NCBI GenBank assembly: GCA_964617645.1
Contig: CAZTYE010000008.1
Coordinates: forward strand, 1-64,000
Direction of reading: 5' to 3'
DNA: 64,000 nucleotides
DNA from: JADJGC01 sp964617645
GTDB taxonomy: Bacteria; Zixibacteria; MSB-5A5; CAIYYT01
In this document: piece after piece, positions 53,186-62,416 of the stretch
How positions within the stretch are numbered: the stretch's first letter is position 1
Layout of the letters: each line of letters starts with the position of its first letter
Program-made: the position numbers and the translations under genes
The notes under the pieces: model-generated
The model's database searches: none
Told to the model about the DNA's origin: nothing
What the model saw: the letters and a program-made list of their open reading frames with translations, nothing else

Positions 53186-53674
53186 ATGGACTATCTTGTG
53201 GGATTTCGGCCGGACACGCGGTTGTGGATTTATGCCTTTCCCAAAAGGCTGAATTCCGGAGAGCTGGCCGTCGTTCGGCGGGCGCTTAACGAATTCGTCG
53301 ACGACTGGAAGTCACATCAAGTCGACGTGCGCGGCGCCTATGAGGTAGTCTACGACCAGTTTGTGTTGCTCGCCGGGGAATCGGAGAATGGCATCTCCGG
53401 CTGCTCGATAGATTCGTCCGTGTCGGTGTTCAAGTGGCTACGGGAGCACGCCGGATTGGATGCACTTGATCGCAGTCAGGTATTTTATCGCGCGGGCGAT
53501 GAAATTCGTTCTCGCTCGCGGCCGGAGTTTCAGCGTCTGGTCGATAGCGGAGAAATCACGGCAGCTACGATTGTGTTCAACAATGCCTTGACCAAAATCG
53601 GTGAGCTGCATTCTGGCCGCTGGGAGTTGCCGTTCGCCGAGAGTTGGCATGCGGTGGCGTTTACGCATCGCTGA
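53186..53674 (+). CDS. conserved hypothetical protein (FCB family)
   Basis: A 162-residue cytoplasmic protein. RLWIYAFPKRLNSGELAVVRRALNEFVDDWKSHQ and SGCSIDSSVSVFKWLREHAGLDALDRSQVFYR are the recognisable blocks. I recall relatives in Bacteroidota that are labelled ABC transporter ATPase, yet there is no Walker A or B motif here, so that label should not be carried over. It begins 18 nt after the bacilliredoxin and precedes a NUDIX gene, suggesting a small operon. Function unknown. Confidence 0.75.
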   Translation: MDYLVGFRPDTRLWIYAFPKRLNSGELAVVRRALNEFVDDWKSHQVDVRGAYEVVYDQFVLLAGESENGISGCSIDSSVSVFKWLREHAGLDALDRSQVFYRAGDEIRSRSRPEFQRLVDSGEITAATIVFNNALTKIGELHSGRWELPFAESWHAVAFTHR

Positions 53675-53700
53675 GGCTGATTGGCTCCGGTAGTAGATTC

Positions 53701-54249
53701 ATGCACCGTCGCGAACTGCTTCTAAAGCTAAAGGCATTCCCCACCGAAACTTTGCGCGACGAAGAGTGTCGCAATCGATTCATTGAGTTTGTAACCGATA
53801 ACCGCAACTGCTTCGATCGCACGAACTCCGTCGGTCACGTCACCGGCTCGGCTTGGATTACGAACATCGACCGGAGTCGATTCCTGCTGACGTTTCACAA
53901 GAAACTCGGAATGTGGCTGCAATTGGGTGGTCACGCCGACGGTTGCCCGCAGATCGAAAGGGTTGCGTTGCGCGAAGCGCGGGAAGAGTCCGGCATTGAT
54001 TCCATTCGCCTCTTATCTAATCGAATCTTCGATCTTGACGTGCATCCGATTCCGGCACATAGTGGCACGCCCCGCCACTATCACTACGATGTGAGGTTTC
54101 TGTGTGAGGCCGATGACCGTCTGCCGTTAGTCGTATCAAGAGAGTCGCACGATGTTCGCTGGCTGACTGCCGAAGAAATCAGGTCCCTGACCAACGAGGA
54201 TTCCGTTCTACGCATGCTGCGGAGAACTCCCGTAACCTTGGCGCGTTAG
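53701..54249 (+). CDS. NUDIX hydrolase
   Basis: A 182-residue protein. The Nudix box fits: GGHADGCPQIERVALREAREESGI, with catalytic Glu residues in REAREES. These enzymes hydrolyse nucleoside diphosphates linked to other groups; the substrate is not predictable here. The start at 53701 (ATG) is preferred over an upstream in-frame codon that would overlap the previous gene. Confidence 0.85.
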   Translation: MHRRELLLKLKAFPTETLRDEECRNRFIEFVTDNRNCFDRTNSVGHVTGSAWITNIDRSRFLLTFHKKLGMWLQLGGHADGCPQIERVALREAREESGIDSIRLLSNRIFDLDVHPIPAHSGTPRHYHYDVRFLCEADDRLPLVVSRESHDVRWLTAEEIRSLTNEDSVLRMLRRTPVTLAR

Positions 54250-54375
54250 CCGACACGGAAGGCCGATGTCGGTCGACGCTTCTCACTTGAGTTGAAACTG
54301 TGATGTGAATCGGCGAGGAGCCTGCGTCACTGGCGCGAGACTCCTCACAACCGGTATCGTTTGGCTCGCCGCTCG

Positions 54376-55077
54376 TTAACGGCTTTCGCCAAACAGACCC
54401 TTGTAGATGGCACCGCCCAGCAGGCCGCCAATGAGGGGCGCCACCCAGAATACCCACAACTGCGCCAACGCCCAGTCACCCGTGAACACCGCAACGGCTG
54501 TCGAGCGCGCCGGGTTCACCGAGGTATTGGTCACTGGAATACTGATGAGGTGTATCAACGTCAGGCATAGCCCGATCGCGATCGGCGCGAATCCTGCCGG
54601 AGCGCGCTTATCTGTGGCGCCCATGATGACGATCAAGAACATCATCGTCATGACGATTTCGCAAACCATCGCCGCCATCAGCGAGTAGCCGCCGGGAGAA
54701 TGCTCCGCATATCCGTTGGAAGCGAAGCCGCCGGCGGTCGAGAAATCAGCCGCGCCCGAGGCAATCAAGTACAGCACCGCAGCGCCGGCGATTCCGCCGA
54801 TCACTTGCGCAACCCAATAGGGAATCAGATCCTTGGCGGGGAACCTTCCACCCAGAACTAATCCAAGAGAGACAGCCGGATTGAGATGGCAGCCAGAGAC
54901 ATGGCCGATGGCGTAGGCCATAGTCAGCACCGTGAGTCCGAACGCCAGCGATACTCCATGAAGGCCGATGCCGACACTTGGGAATGCCGCCGCCAAGACG
55001 GCGCTACCGCAGCCGCCAAGCACCAGCCAAAACGTGCCGAAAAATTCTGCGCCTAAGCGCTTCGAGAGTGGTACCAT
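54376..55077 (-). CDS. aqpZ: aquaporin Z
   Basis: A 233-residue water channel with six transmembrane helices and the two NPA motifs (HLNPAVS and SVNPARS). The start at 55077 follows GGAGG; a frame extending to 55125 lacks support. The Gly-rich TM1 pattern (GTFWLVLGGCGSAVLAA) and the narrow-pore residues typical of AqpZ suggest water rather than glycerol. Confidence 0.93.
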   Translation of the reverse strand: MVPLSKRLGAEFFGTFWLVLGGCGSAVLAAAFPSVGIGLHGVSLAFGLTVLTMAYAIGHVSGCHLNPAVSLGLVLGGRFPAKDLIPYWVAQVIGGIAGAAVLYLIASGAADFSTAGGFASNGYAEHSPGGYSLMAAMVCEIVMTMMFLIVIMGATDKRAPAGFAPIAIGLCLTLIHLISIPVTNTSVNPARSTAVAVFTGDWALAQLWVFWVAPLIGGLLGGAIYKGLFGESR

Positions 55078-55208
55078 GATTCCCTCCTGGAATCGATATT
55101 CACTGCCTTTGGCTGCAGCCAACACCGCAACCTGGTTAGTCCATGTCGACTATTTAGCGGTAGGCTACGGAGTTTAACAATCTTGTGCAATGATTTTGGA
55201 AAGAGAGC

Positions 55209-55234
55209 GGCGGCTGTAAGTTCGCGCAGCCGCC
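55209..55234 (-). terminator. hairpin downstream of lpdA, possible terminator
   Basis: GGCGGCTG and CAGCCGCC (arms 55227-55234 and 55209-55216) pair over 8 bp around a 10-nt loop, followed on the minus strand by a pyrimidine run (CTCTCTTTCC). It lies 38 nt after the lpdA stop. Confidence 0.45.
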
Positions 55235-55271
55235 ATGGACTCTGGCCTAAGCTCGGGTAGTGAATCGCCGG

Positions 55272-56678
55272 TTATCTTGCGACTTTCTTGGGCGAATGCA
55301 CCGATAAGCCATGCACGTCGTGAACGGCTTCCATGATCGCTTCAGAGAGCACCGGATGCGCATGAAACACGTCGCCGAGTTCGTGCGCTGTCATGTCTTT
55401 CTGAATCGCCACTGCAGCTTCATGAATCAGATCGGTCGCGTGGGCGCCGACAATGTGCACTCCGAGGATCTTATCGGTCTTGTCGTCGGCGATGACTTTG
55501 ACCTGACCGGCGAGTTCGCGCTCGGCCTTTGACTTCCCCAACACGCGAAACGCAAACGTCCCGGTTCTAACTTTGTGCCCCTTTTCTTCCGCTTTCTGTT
55601 GTGTGAGACCAACTGAACCGACTTCGGGATCGGTGAAGATCGTGATTGGAACCGACTTGTAATGCACGCTGGTCGGCTTTCCGAGCGCGTTCGCAACGGC
55701 GACTAAACCCTCATGCGACGCCGTATAGGCGAGCAGATAAACGCCCGCGCAATCGCCAATGGCATATACGCCTTTGACGTTTGTCTCCATCTTATCGTTG
55801 ACTTTGATCGAACCGTTCTTGTTGCGTTCAACTCCCACCGCATCGAGATTGATATCGTCGGTATTGAAGGTCCGACCGACAGAGACCAGTACCTTCTGGG
55901 AATTGATTGTCTTCCCCGACGCCAATTTACACACCGCACCGCCGTTGCCGTTTTCGACTGTGAGAACCCTTTCGTTCGTGTAGACTTCGGCGCCCAGTTT
56001 CTTGAGTTCACGCTCGATAGTCTTTGACGTGTCGATATCTTCGAACGGCAGCAAGTTGGGAAGCATTTCGACAACTGAAACCTTGACCCCAAACTCCGCC
56101 ATCAAGCAAGCGAACTCGCAGCCGATTACGCCGCCGCCGATGATGGTCAGTGACTGCGGAATCGACTTCGGATAGATGAGTTCGTCGGACGAAATGATCG
56201 TGTTGCCGTTAAAGGGAAATGCCGGGATGTTCATCGGCCGTGAGCCGGTGGCTATAATAATTTTGTCGGCTTCAATCGCCTGTTGTGACCCGGCGGAAGT
56301 TTCAACGATCAGTCGATTCTTCTTCTCGAAGTAGCCGAAGCCATTGATCAATTCCACTCCGTGCGACTTGAACAAATAGCCGATTCCGGAAACTAGTTCG
56401 TTTACGACCTTGTCTTTTCGGTCGACCATCTTGGCAAGATTGATTTGGGGTGCGCCGGCGGTTTCGATACCGAATTCCGATGCCTCTTTCATCTTGCGAT
56501 AGAGGTGAGCTGTCGCGATAAAGGTTTTGGTCGGAATGCAGCCCCAGTTAAGGCAGACGCCACCCAACTTGTCCTCTTCGATACAGGCGACTTTCGCTCC
56601 CATCTGCGCGGCGCGAATCGCCGCGACATAGCCACCCGGCCCACCACCGAGAACAATAATGTCATATTTGTTCGCCAT
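55272..56678 (-). CDS. lpdA: dihydrolipoyl dehydrogenase (E3)
   Basis: A 468-residue flavoprotein that reoxidises dihydrolipoamide in 2-oxoacid dehydrogenase or glycine cleavage complexes. The redox disulfide is C42-x4-C47 (GGVCLNWGCIPTK). The FAD GxGxxG-type motif is GGGPGGYVAA (11-20), the NAD motif is GGGVIGCEFA, and the catalytic His-Glu is HAHPVLSEAIMEA near the end. No E1 or E2 gene is in the window. Confidence 0.96.
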   Translation of the reverse strand: MANKYDIIVLGGGPGGYVAAIRAAQMGAKVACIEEDKLGGVCLNWGCIPTKTFIATAHLYRKMKEASEFGIETAGAPQINLAKMVDRKDKVVNELVSGIGYLFKSHGVELINGFGYFEKKNRLIVETSAGSQQAIEADKIIIATGSRPMNIPAFPFNGNTIISSDELIYPKSIPQSLTIIGGGVIGCEFACLMAEFGVKVSVVEMLPNLLPFEDIDTSKTIERELKKLGAEVYTNERVLTVENGNGGAVCKLASGKTINSQKVLVSVGRTFNTDDINLDAVGVERNKNGSIKVNDKMETNVKGVYAIGDCAGVYLLAYTASHEGLVAVANALGKPTSVHYKSVPITIFTDPEVGSVGLTQQKAEEKGHKVRTGTFAFRVLGKSKAERELAGQVKVIADDKTDKILGVHIVGAHATDLIHEAAVAIQKDMTAHELGDVFHAHPVLSEAIMEAVHDVHGLSVHSPKKVAR

Positions 56679-56829
56679 CTTATCCTCTTGCGTTAAAGCT
56701 CACTCCGCCGCCGCAACCGTTTTCCCGAAGCCGCCGATCGGCGTTAAGTAATGATTGCAGGGGTAAAAGTAAAGCCAGAAATGCGGGCTGGACTCTGATG
56801 CGAGCCGCTACGAGCCATGGCGTTTTTGC

Positions 56830-56857
56830 TTGACAGCTCTGCGGTGTCGGGTAGATT
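56830..56857 (+). promoter_or_regulatory. sigma70-like promoter upstream of the protease gene
   Basis: TTGACA (56830-56835), 16-nt spacer, TAGATT (56852-56857). It would leave a leader of about 240 nt before 57103. The rest of the 56679-57102 gap contains no gene I can support. Confidence 0.45.
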
Positions 56858-57102
56858 GTGCCTACCCAAAGTAGAAAATTGAGTCGTCGACGGTTCGCGC
56901 TGTCATGGATAGTGTTGGACGTTGCCGAGCCAGACATATTTGCGACATGGTTGAGCAGGAAGGAGGTCTCCGGGGCAAACCGAAACCGCCAGTCATTCAT
57001 GCGTCGCTCTTTGCGATGAATAGTCAACCGTTTGCGCTGCCATCCGTTAGAGTTGTGGTGTCCGCGCGAATTCAGCCACCGAAATGAACCCGGGAGATGA
57101 TC

Positions 57103-58185
57103 ATGACCAACCGACGTCCTTTCTCACGCGCACTGATGAGCGCGTTGCTTGTCCTCCTTGCAACCGCGCTGATTTGGCAGGGTTGTTCCTCCGAACGTAG
57201 CGAGGTTGCCCCTCAGAATACGCAAATCAACCAGCCGTCAACCGGCACGAATACTGGTACAAATCAGGCCTTTTCCGAGCAAGCCCTCGAATCCGCGGTG
57301 CAGCGTGTTATCGAAATTCAGAATCGCCATACCGAAGCTCTAATGAGTACGGAAGGAGTCGTCGGTGTCGGGACCGGTTTGGATGCCGCAGGCAACCCAG
57401 TCGTCAAGGTATTCATCAAGGAGGCTTCTGCCGCCGGCCGACTGGCGAGCCAAATTGAGGGCGTCGCGGTGGAAGTTGAGGAGACCGGCGAGTTCACAGC
57501 ACAGGCGCTCACCGGCCGTTATCGCCCGGTACCGATTGGCGTCTCGGTCGGCAATAACCGCGAATGCGCGTCGGGGACCATTGGCTGTGTTGTTTACAAG
57601 GGCACAACCGCTTACATCCTCAGTAACAATCACGTTCTGGCAATGGAAAACGACGGCAACACAGGTGATCCGATCGTTCAGCCGGGTCGCTATGACAATC
57701 CGCGCTGCGCGAACCGAGTCACCAACGACAAGATTGCCGAATTAAGTCAATTTTATCCAATTACCTTCTCGACGTCGGCCAACAATACCATGGACGCCGC
57801 GATTGCCGTGCTTACAACTACGCAGTTTCAATGCAATACGCCGTCCGGCTACTACGGATTCCCCGGCGCCACGACCGTTGCGCCGAGCCTGAGTCTGGCG
57901 ATCAAGAAACTCGGGCGCACGTCGTCGCTCACATCCGGCACCATTACGGCGGTAAACGTCACGGTTAACGTCGGCTATCTTAGCGGCACCGCCCGCTTTG
58001 TCGGACAGTTCGTCACTTCGCGCGGCATGAGTAAGAGCGGCGACTCCGGATCGTTGGTGGTCACGAATAACGCCAACAACTCACCGGTCGGCCTCCTGTT
58101 TGCCGGAACCAATCGCGGTGAGGCGATTTGCTCGCCGATCGGCAACGTGTTGAACTACTTCAACGCGACGATCTGCACGCAGTAA
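57103..58185 (+). CDS. trypsin-like serine protease lipoprotein
   Basis: A 360-residue exported protein. Signal ends near Cys28 (IWQGC), a weak lipobox. Residues about 60-130 form a small domain (MSTEGVVGVGTGLDAAGNPVVKVFIKE ... VEETGEFTAQ). The protease domain follows with the triad order of trypsin: His177 in SNNHVLA, Asp231 in TMDAAIAVL and Ser315 in SGDSGSLVV. ATG 57103 is chosen for its spacing from GGGAG; ATG 57097 is also possible. The small domain occurs alone in the next gene. Target unknown. Confidence 0.8.
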   Translation: MTNRRPFSRALMSALLVLLATALIWQGCSSERSEVAPQNTQINQPSTGTNTGTNQAFSEQALESAVQRVIEIQNRHTEALMSTEGVVGVGTGLDAAGNPVVKVFIKEASAAGRLASQIEGVAVEVEETGEFTAQALTGRYRPVPIGVSVGNNRECASGTIGCVVYKGTTAYILSNNHVLAMENDGNTGDPIVQPGRYDNPRCANRVTNDKIAELSQFYPITFSTSANNTMDAAIAVLTTTQFQCNTPSGYYGFPGATTVAPSLSLAIKKLGRTSSLTSGTITAVNVTVNVGYLSGTARFVGQFVTSRGMSKSGDSGSLVVTNNANNSPVGLLFAGTNRGEAICSPIGNVLNYFNATICTQ

Positions 58186-58292
58186 AACTGAGCTGTTTTC
58201 AGCGAGCATCGATGTCAACTACCGATTCTCGCCCCCGTTGACCGCCGGGTCCCATAAAGGAGACTCGGCGGTCAGTTCATGCTGGGTGTCGG

Positions 58293-58622
58293 ATGCGAAG
58301 AGTATCAAGCATTCTCCCACTGAGCGCTTGCGCAGCGCTTGCTGCCTCAATTATCTTTGTGTCGCTCTACCGAATTAGGAGCGTAGAAGACGCAGGGAGA
58401 ACCATGCCCGAAGAGAAGATCGAGAAAGTCCAAGAGCGTTACACCGATGGTTGGATGAAAGTGCCCGGCGTCATCGGCACGGGTATCGGCATCTTCGACG
58501 GCAAGCCGTGCATCACCGTCTTTGTTACCGCGATGACCGATACGATTGAGCGCGCGATTCCACGCGAAGTCGATGGTTATCGTGTGCAATTCGAGACGAC
58601 AGGAGAGTTCCGCGCTCGTTGA
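58293..58622 (+). CDS. standalone copy of the protease N-terminal domain
   Basis: A 109-residue protein with a single N-terminal hydrophobic segment (SACAALAASIIFVSL) and then the same domain as residues about 60-130 of the upstream protease. Compare VPGVIGTGIGIFDGKPCITVFV and FETTGEFRAR here with EGVVGVGTGLDAAGNPVVKVFI and VEETGEFTAQ there. Without the catalytic domain it could inhibit, anchor or target the protease. Start at 58293 has no convincing RBS nearby. Confidence 0.65.
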   Translation: MRRVSSILPLSACAALAASIIFVSLYRIRSVEDAGRTMPEEKIEKVQERYTDGWMKVPGVIGTGIGIFDGKPCITVFVTAMTDTIERAIPREVDGYRVQFETTGEFRAR

Positions 58623-58653
58623 GATCATTCTGAATGCGTCAAGAGCTGGGCTT

Positions 58654-59748
58654 TCAGCGCCAGCCTTCCGGGAGCGGGATTATAAATGCCAGCGGTGGAT
58701 CAAACGGCACACCGTCATAAGTGGCAATCAGGCTTATGCCCGGCTCAAACCAAGACAGTCCTTCCCAGTTAACATTCTCCCAGTTGCCGTCGCTAACAAG
58801 CCGCTTGAAGCGCAACACCTGTTGTTGTTGTTCCGACTTTATTTTAGAAAGTCCGTTCTTTAAGAAATTCTCAAGAATCGCGCTGGCGGCGGCAGATAGA
58901 TCAAGCGGTTGGCCGTGAAGCTTGCCGGCCAGATCACACCGCACAATCATCTTGTGCTCGTATCGCTGCTGGTCAGGCGCCGAAGACGGCGGCGAGTTCT
59001 GAGAGGTCAAAAGAAGAATCAGCCCGTCAACTCTGCCGGAATCGACATTCCACGTGTGCCAAACCAAGTCCGGGCATCTAAACCGTTGCGCGTATGGCGG
59101 CGGTAATGTGTCAGTCGGAATCCGCGGCGAAAACCGTGCGAGAGGCTTGTCGATGTAGCCGGCCGACCCGCTTGCCGCTATCTCGGTCACAACGATTTCC
59201 GGGGAGACTGGGAAATCGCCGATACGCGCTACCAGCTCCTGCGGCAGAGCGCTTCTGCTCAAATAGCCACCTTCCCACGAGACTGCAACTCGCGATGCGC
59301 CGTCGGGCAACCGTTTGACAGCGACCCCTTCCAATCCGCGTCCGGCCAATTCCGTGAGTGAGGCATCGAATTGAGCCACGAGTTGACACGCCGCGGTGTC
59401 GTCAAGCCGGGCGGCAAGTAACGCGTGTAAATCTTCAGACAGGACGACGACCCGGCCGTCGGCGAGCAGATCGATGCCTTCGAGGTCAGACGCCAGTTCA
59501 CACGCCTCAAAGCGCACAATGCGGCGCGGAGCACCAACAAGCGGCACGATGCCTGAGTTCGACTCGGGGAGATCAAAAATGAAGACCGTGCCGGGCTGGT
59601 CGTCACTGACAATCAAGAGTTGATTGCCGTAGCGAGCAATACCGGAAGCCTCAGTTAAGGCGGGAGAGACGTCCGGCGTTTGCCCGCGACAGCCGGATGC
59701 AATCCCGACAATAATCAGCACCCCGACAATTACGGCTAATAACTTCAC
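58654..59748 (-). CDS. lipoprotein, esterase-like/SdiA-regulated propeller type
   Basis: A 364-residue lipoprotein (IASGC, Cys20). The mature part resembles the beta-propeller of phytase-like/YjiK (SdiA-regulated) proteins: EASGIARYGNQLLIVSDDQPGTVFIFDL, LEGIDLLADGRVVVLSEDL and GRGLEGVAVKRLPDG. No catalytic residue can be named with confidence. Convergent with the standalone domain gene. Confidence 0.65.
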   Translation of the reverse strand: MKLLAVIVGVLIIVGIASGCRGQTPDVSPALTEASGIARYGNQLLIVSDDQPGTVFIFDLPESNSGIVPLVGAPRRIVRFEACELASDLEGIDLLADGRVVVLSEDLHALLAARLDDTAACQLVAQFDASLTELAGRGLEGVAVKRLPDGASRVAVSWEGGYLSRSALPQELVARIGDFPVSPEIVVTEIAASGSAGYIDKPLARFSPRIPTDTLPPPYAQRFRCPDLVWHTWNVDSGRVDGLILLLTSQNSPPSSAPDQQRYEHKMIVRCDLAGKLHGQPLDLSAAASAILENFLKNGLSKIKSEQQQQVLRFKRLVSDGNWENVNWEGLSWFEPGISLIATYDGVPFDPPLAFIIPLPEGWR

Positions 59749-59864
59749 TGACCCATTCCCGCTGATTCACTCAGTCGTTTTGCCGACAAATCAAGTTCGC
59801 GCCTTCCCTTTCGGCAAGGAATTCTTGGCTTGATTTTTGGCGACTGGTCGTCGATAATCGCCCG

Positions 59865-60707
59865 ATGAGACCGATTGTCAGCTCTGGTGATGCGAACACG
59901 CGGTCGCAGACAATCATGCTCTGGGTGATTACCGTCGTGATAACTGTGAGCGTTGCCACCTACCAGAGAGTAACCGGACCGACTTGGCCGGTGCGAGGCC
60001 AGAAGGAAGTCGCCGGCACGGTCATCGACTTCAAGCTCGCGCGCGCTCACGAGACGACCGCGGACGCGGAAATCAGAGTCTCGGTTCCGCACACGGAAAT
60101 CTCGGGAGAATTGAGTTATCTTCGTCTCAATAGCCCCGACGGTTGGATATCGACACCAATGGAGCGGCAGAGTGGCGACCTCGTTGCTGTCATTCCTAAA
60201 CAACCGGCAGCAGCCAAAGTAGCCTATCGGGTAACTCTCATCGACGCACTCGGCCAGCGATACCCATTGACTACTGAACCAGTGGTCACGCGTTTCAAGG
60301 ATCCGACGCCGCTGTGGATTTTACTTCCTCACATCGGTTGCATGTTCACGGCATTGTTGCTCTCCGTACGTACCGGCCTGCAGGCGAGTTTCCGTCGTCC
60401 GCGCGTTATGTCATTGGCGCGTTGGACTCTGGTCCTCTCACTTGTGGGCGGGTTGATTCTTGGACCGGTCGCTTTATGGTACGCCTTCGGCGTTTGGTGG
60501 ACGGGTTGGCCGATCGGCTCGGATATCACCGACAACAAGACCGCCGTGATCGTTCTGATGTGGGCGCTGGCCGTCTGGCGCGGCAGCAGGCGCGGAGCGA
60601 GTCGCTGGTGGTTCGTCGCCGCGGCCCTCGTACACTTACTGGTCTTCCTCATCCCACACAGCATTTTTGGAACTGCCTACGACTATACCGAAGGGAAGGC
60701 GATCTGA
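59865..60707 (+). CDS. membrane protein of unknown function
   Basis: A 280-residue protein with one N-terminal transmembrane segment (TIMLWVITVVITVSVATYQ), a periplasmic beta-rich part (about 45-145) and three or four C-terminal transmembrane segments. TGPTWPVRGQ and YAFGVWWTGWPIGSDITDNKTA look like conserved blocks. I do not recognise a named family. The gene precedes the HerA-like ATPase by about 135 nt. Confidence 0.6.
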   Translation: MRPIVSSGDANTRSQTIMLWVITVVITVSVATYQRVTGPTWPVRGQKEVAGTVIDFKLARAHETTADAEIRVSVPHTEISGELSYLRLNSPDGWISTPMERQSGDLVAVIPKQPAAAKVAYRVTLIDALGQRYPLTTEPVVTRFKDPTPLWILLPHIGCMFTALLLSVRTGLQASFRRPRVMSLARWTLVLSLVGGLILGPVALWYAFGVWWTGWPIGSDITDNKTAVIVLMWALAVWRGSRRGASRWWFVAAALVHLLVFLIPHSIFGTAYDYTEGKAI

Positions 60708-60841
60708 CGAGGGCGATGAAGAGACTCGCTGCCGACGACAGAAAGATGCCGCTTGATTGACGGCGCGCACCATGATTAATTCATCGGTCCGTGCGATTTT
60801 TCGGCCGGTTCATACGATATGCGATTTAGCAAAGGAACTCT

Positions 60842-62341
60842 GTGAGCGATAGCATATACATTGGTCGTGGCGCAGCGGACGTGGTTCTGCTGCCACATAT
60901 GAGCAATCGGCATGGTCTGATTGCCGGCGCCACCGGCACCGGGAAGACCGTCGCGCTACAGGTAATCGCCGAAAAGTTGAGCGCGATCGGCGTGCCGGTG
61001 TTTCTGGCGGATGTCAAAGGCGATTTGGCCGGCATTAGCCAGCCGGGTCGCGGGCATCCCAAAGTTGCCGAACGGATTGCGAAACTCGGACTCCACGATC
61101 ACCGCTTTGTCGGTGCGCCGGTGACCTTCTGGGACCTGTTCGGACAACAGGGTCATCCGGTTCGTACTACGGTCACCGATATGGGGCCGCTGCTGTTGTC
61201 GCGCCTACTCGATATCAACGAGACCCAGAGCGGCGTGCTGCACCTGGTGTTCAAGATTGCCGACGACAACCAGTTGCTGCTGCTTGATCTCAAAGATCTC
61301 CAGTCGATGCTCACTTTCGTGGCGGAAAACGCCAAGCAATTCACGACGACATATGGCAATGTCTCGGCGGCAACCGTTGGCGCAATTCAGCGCGCGCTTC
61401 TGACTCTCGAAGAACAAGGCGGTGAGCAGTTCTTCGGCGAACCGGCTCTCGATCTCGAGGATCTTCTGCGCCCTGCGCCGGATGGTCGGGGCATGGTCAA
61501 CGTGCTCGCGGCGGATCGCATCATGCAGTCGCCGCGTGTTTACTCGACATTTCTGCTCTGGCTGCTGGCGGAGTTGTTCGAGCAACTTCCGGAAGCGGGC
61601 GATATCGATAGGCCCAAGCTGGTGTTCTTTTTCGATGAAGCCCACCTGCTATTTAGCGAAGCGCCAAAGGCGCTGCTCGAGAAAATCGAACAAGTCGTGC
61701 GCCTAATTCGCTCGAAAGGCGTTGGCGTGTTCTTCATTACGCAGAATCCGCTGGATATCCCGGATACTGTGCTGGCGCAACTCGGCAATCGCGTACAATT
61801 CGCGCTGCGGGCGTTCACTCCGCGCGAACAGAAGGCGGTCAAGGCTGCCACAACGACTTTTCGCACCAATCCCAATCTGAACGTCGAACAGGCCATCACC
61901 GAACTCGGGATCGGCGAAGCGCTCGTCTCTTTTCTTGATGACAAAGGCGCTCCGTCCGTCACCGACCGCGCTCTCATCGCTCCGCCGCAGAGTCAGTTGG
62001 GCGCGATCACGCCAGAGCAACGTTCGGCTATCGTTCGCTCGTCGCATTTGGCGGGACGCTATGAGAACATCATCGATCGCGAGTCCGCGTATGAACTTCT
62101 CAAATCTCGCGCCGAACGTGCAGCGCAGGCCGACCCAAGGGTCGTCTTTGACGACCGATATTCTTCACCTCCGCGCGGGCGATCCTCGACATCCCAGCCG
62201 AAACCGGCTCGCACGCCAAAGCCACCGGAGAGCATGATGGAGTCGCTGGCAAAAAGCACGCTTCGTGCCGCCTCGAGTCAGTTGGGCCGCTCATTGATTC
62301 GCGGAGTGCTCGGCTCGCTGTTGGGTGGCCGGCGCCGATAG
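60842..62341 (+). CDS. HerA-like ATPase, DUF853 family
   Basis: A 499-residue cytoplasmic ATPase. Walker A is GATGTGKT (29-36), the DVKGDLAGI motif follows, and Walker B is KLVFFFDEAHLLF (about 259-271). The FFITQNPLDIPDTVLAQLGNRVQFALRAFTP motif is typical of DUF853 (YjgR). These are FtsK/HerA-like motors on DNA or another polymer; function is not settled. Starts with GTG at 60842. Confidence 0.93.
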   Translation: MSDSIYIGRGAADVVLLPHMSNRHGLIAGATGTGKTVALQVIAEKLSAIGVPVFLADVKGDLAGISQPGRGHPKVAERIAKLGLHDHRFVGAPVTFWDLFGQQGHPVRTTVTDMGPLLLSRLLDINETQSGVLHLVFKIADDNQLLLLDLKDLQSMLTFVAENAKQFTTTYGNVSAATVGAIQRALLTLEEQGGEQFFGEPALDLEDLLRPAPDGRGMVNVLAADRIMQSPRVYSTFLLWLLAELFEQLPEAGDIDRPKLVFFFDEAHLLFSEAPKALLEKIEQVVRLIRSKGVGVFFITQNPLDIPDTVLAQLGNRVQFALRAFTPREQKAVKAATTTFRTNPNLNVEQAITELGIGEALVSFLDDKGAPSVTDRALIAPPQSQLGAITPEQRSAIVRSSHLAGRYENIIDRESAYELLKSRAERAAQADPRVVFDDRYSSPPRGRSSTSQPKPARTPKPPESMMESLAKSTLRAASSQLGRSLIRGVLGSLLGGRRR

Positions 62342-62416
62342 TATCAGCCTCCTCGCACTTAACAGCTATCGCGCAATCCGCTTGACATCGGCAGACAGAG
62401 AGCAAACATTGCGACC

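Noticed and set aside
56680..57027. 115-aa minus-strand frame upstream of lpdA
   Set aside because: No family pattern, no RBS, and a plus-strand promoter in the same space.
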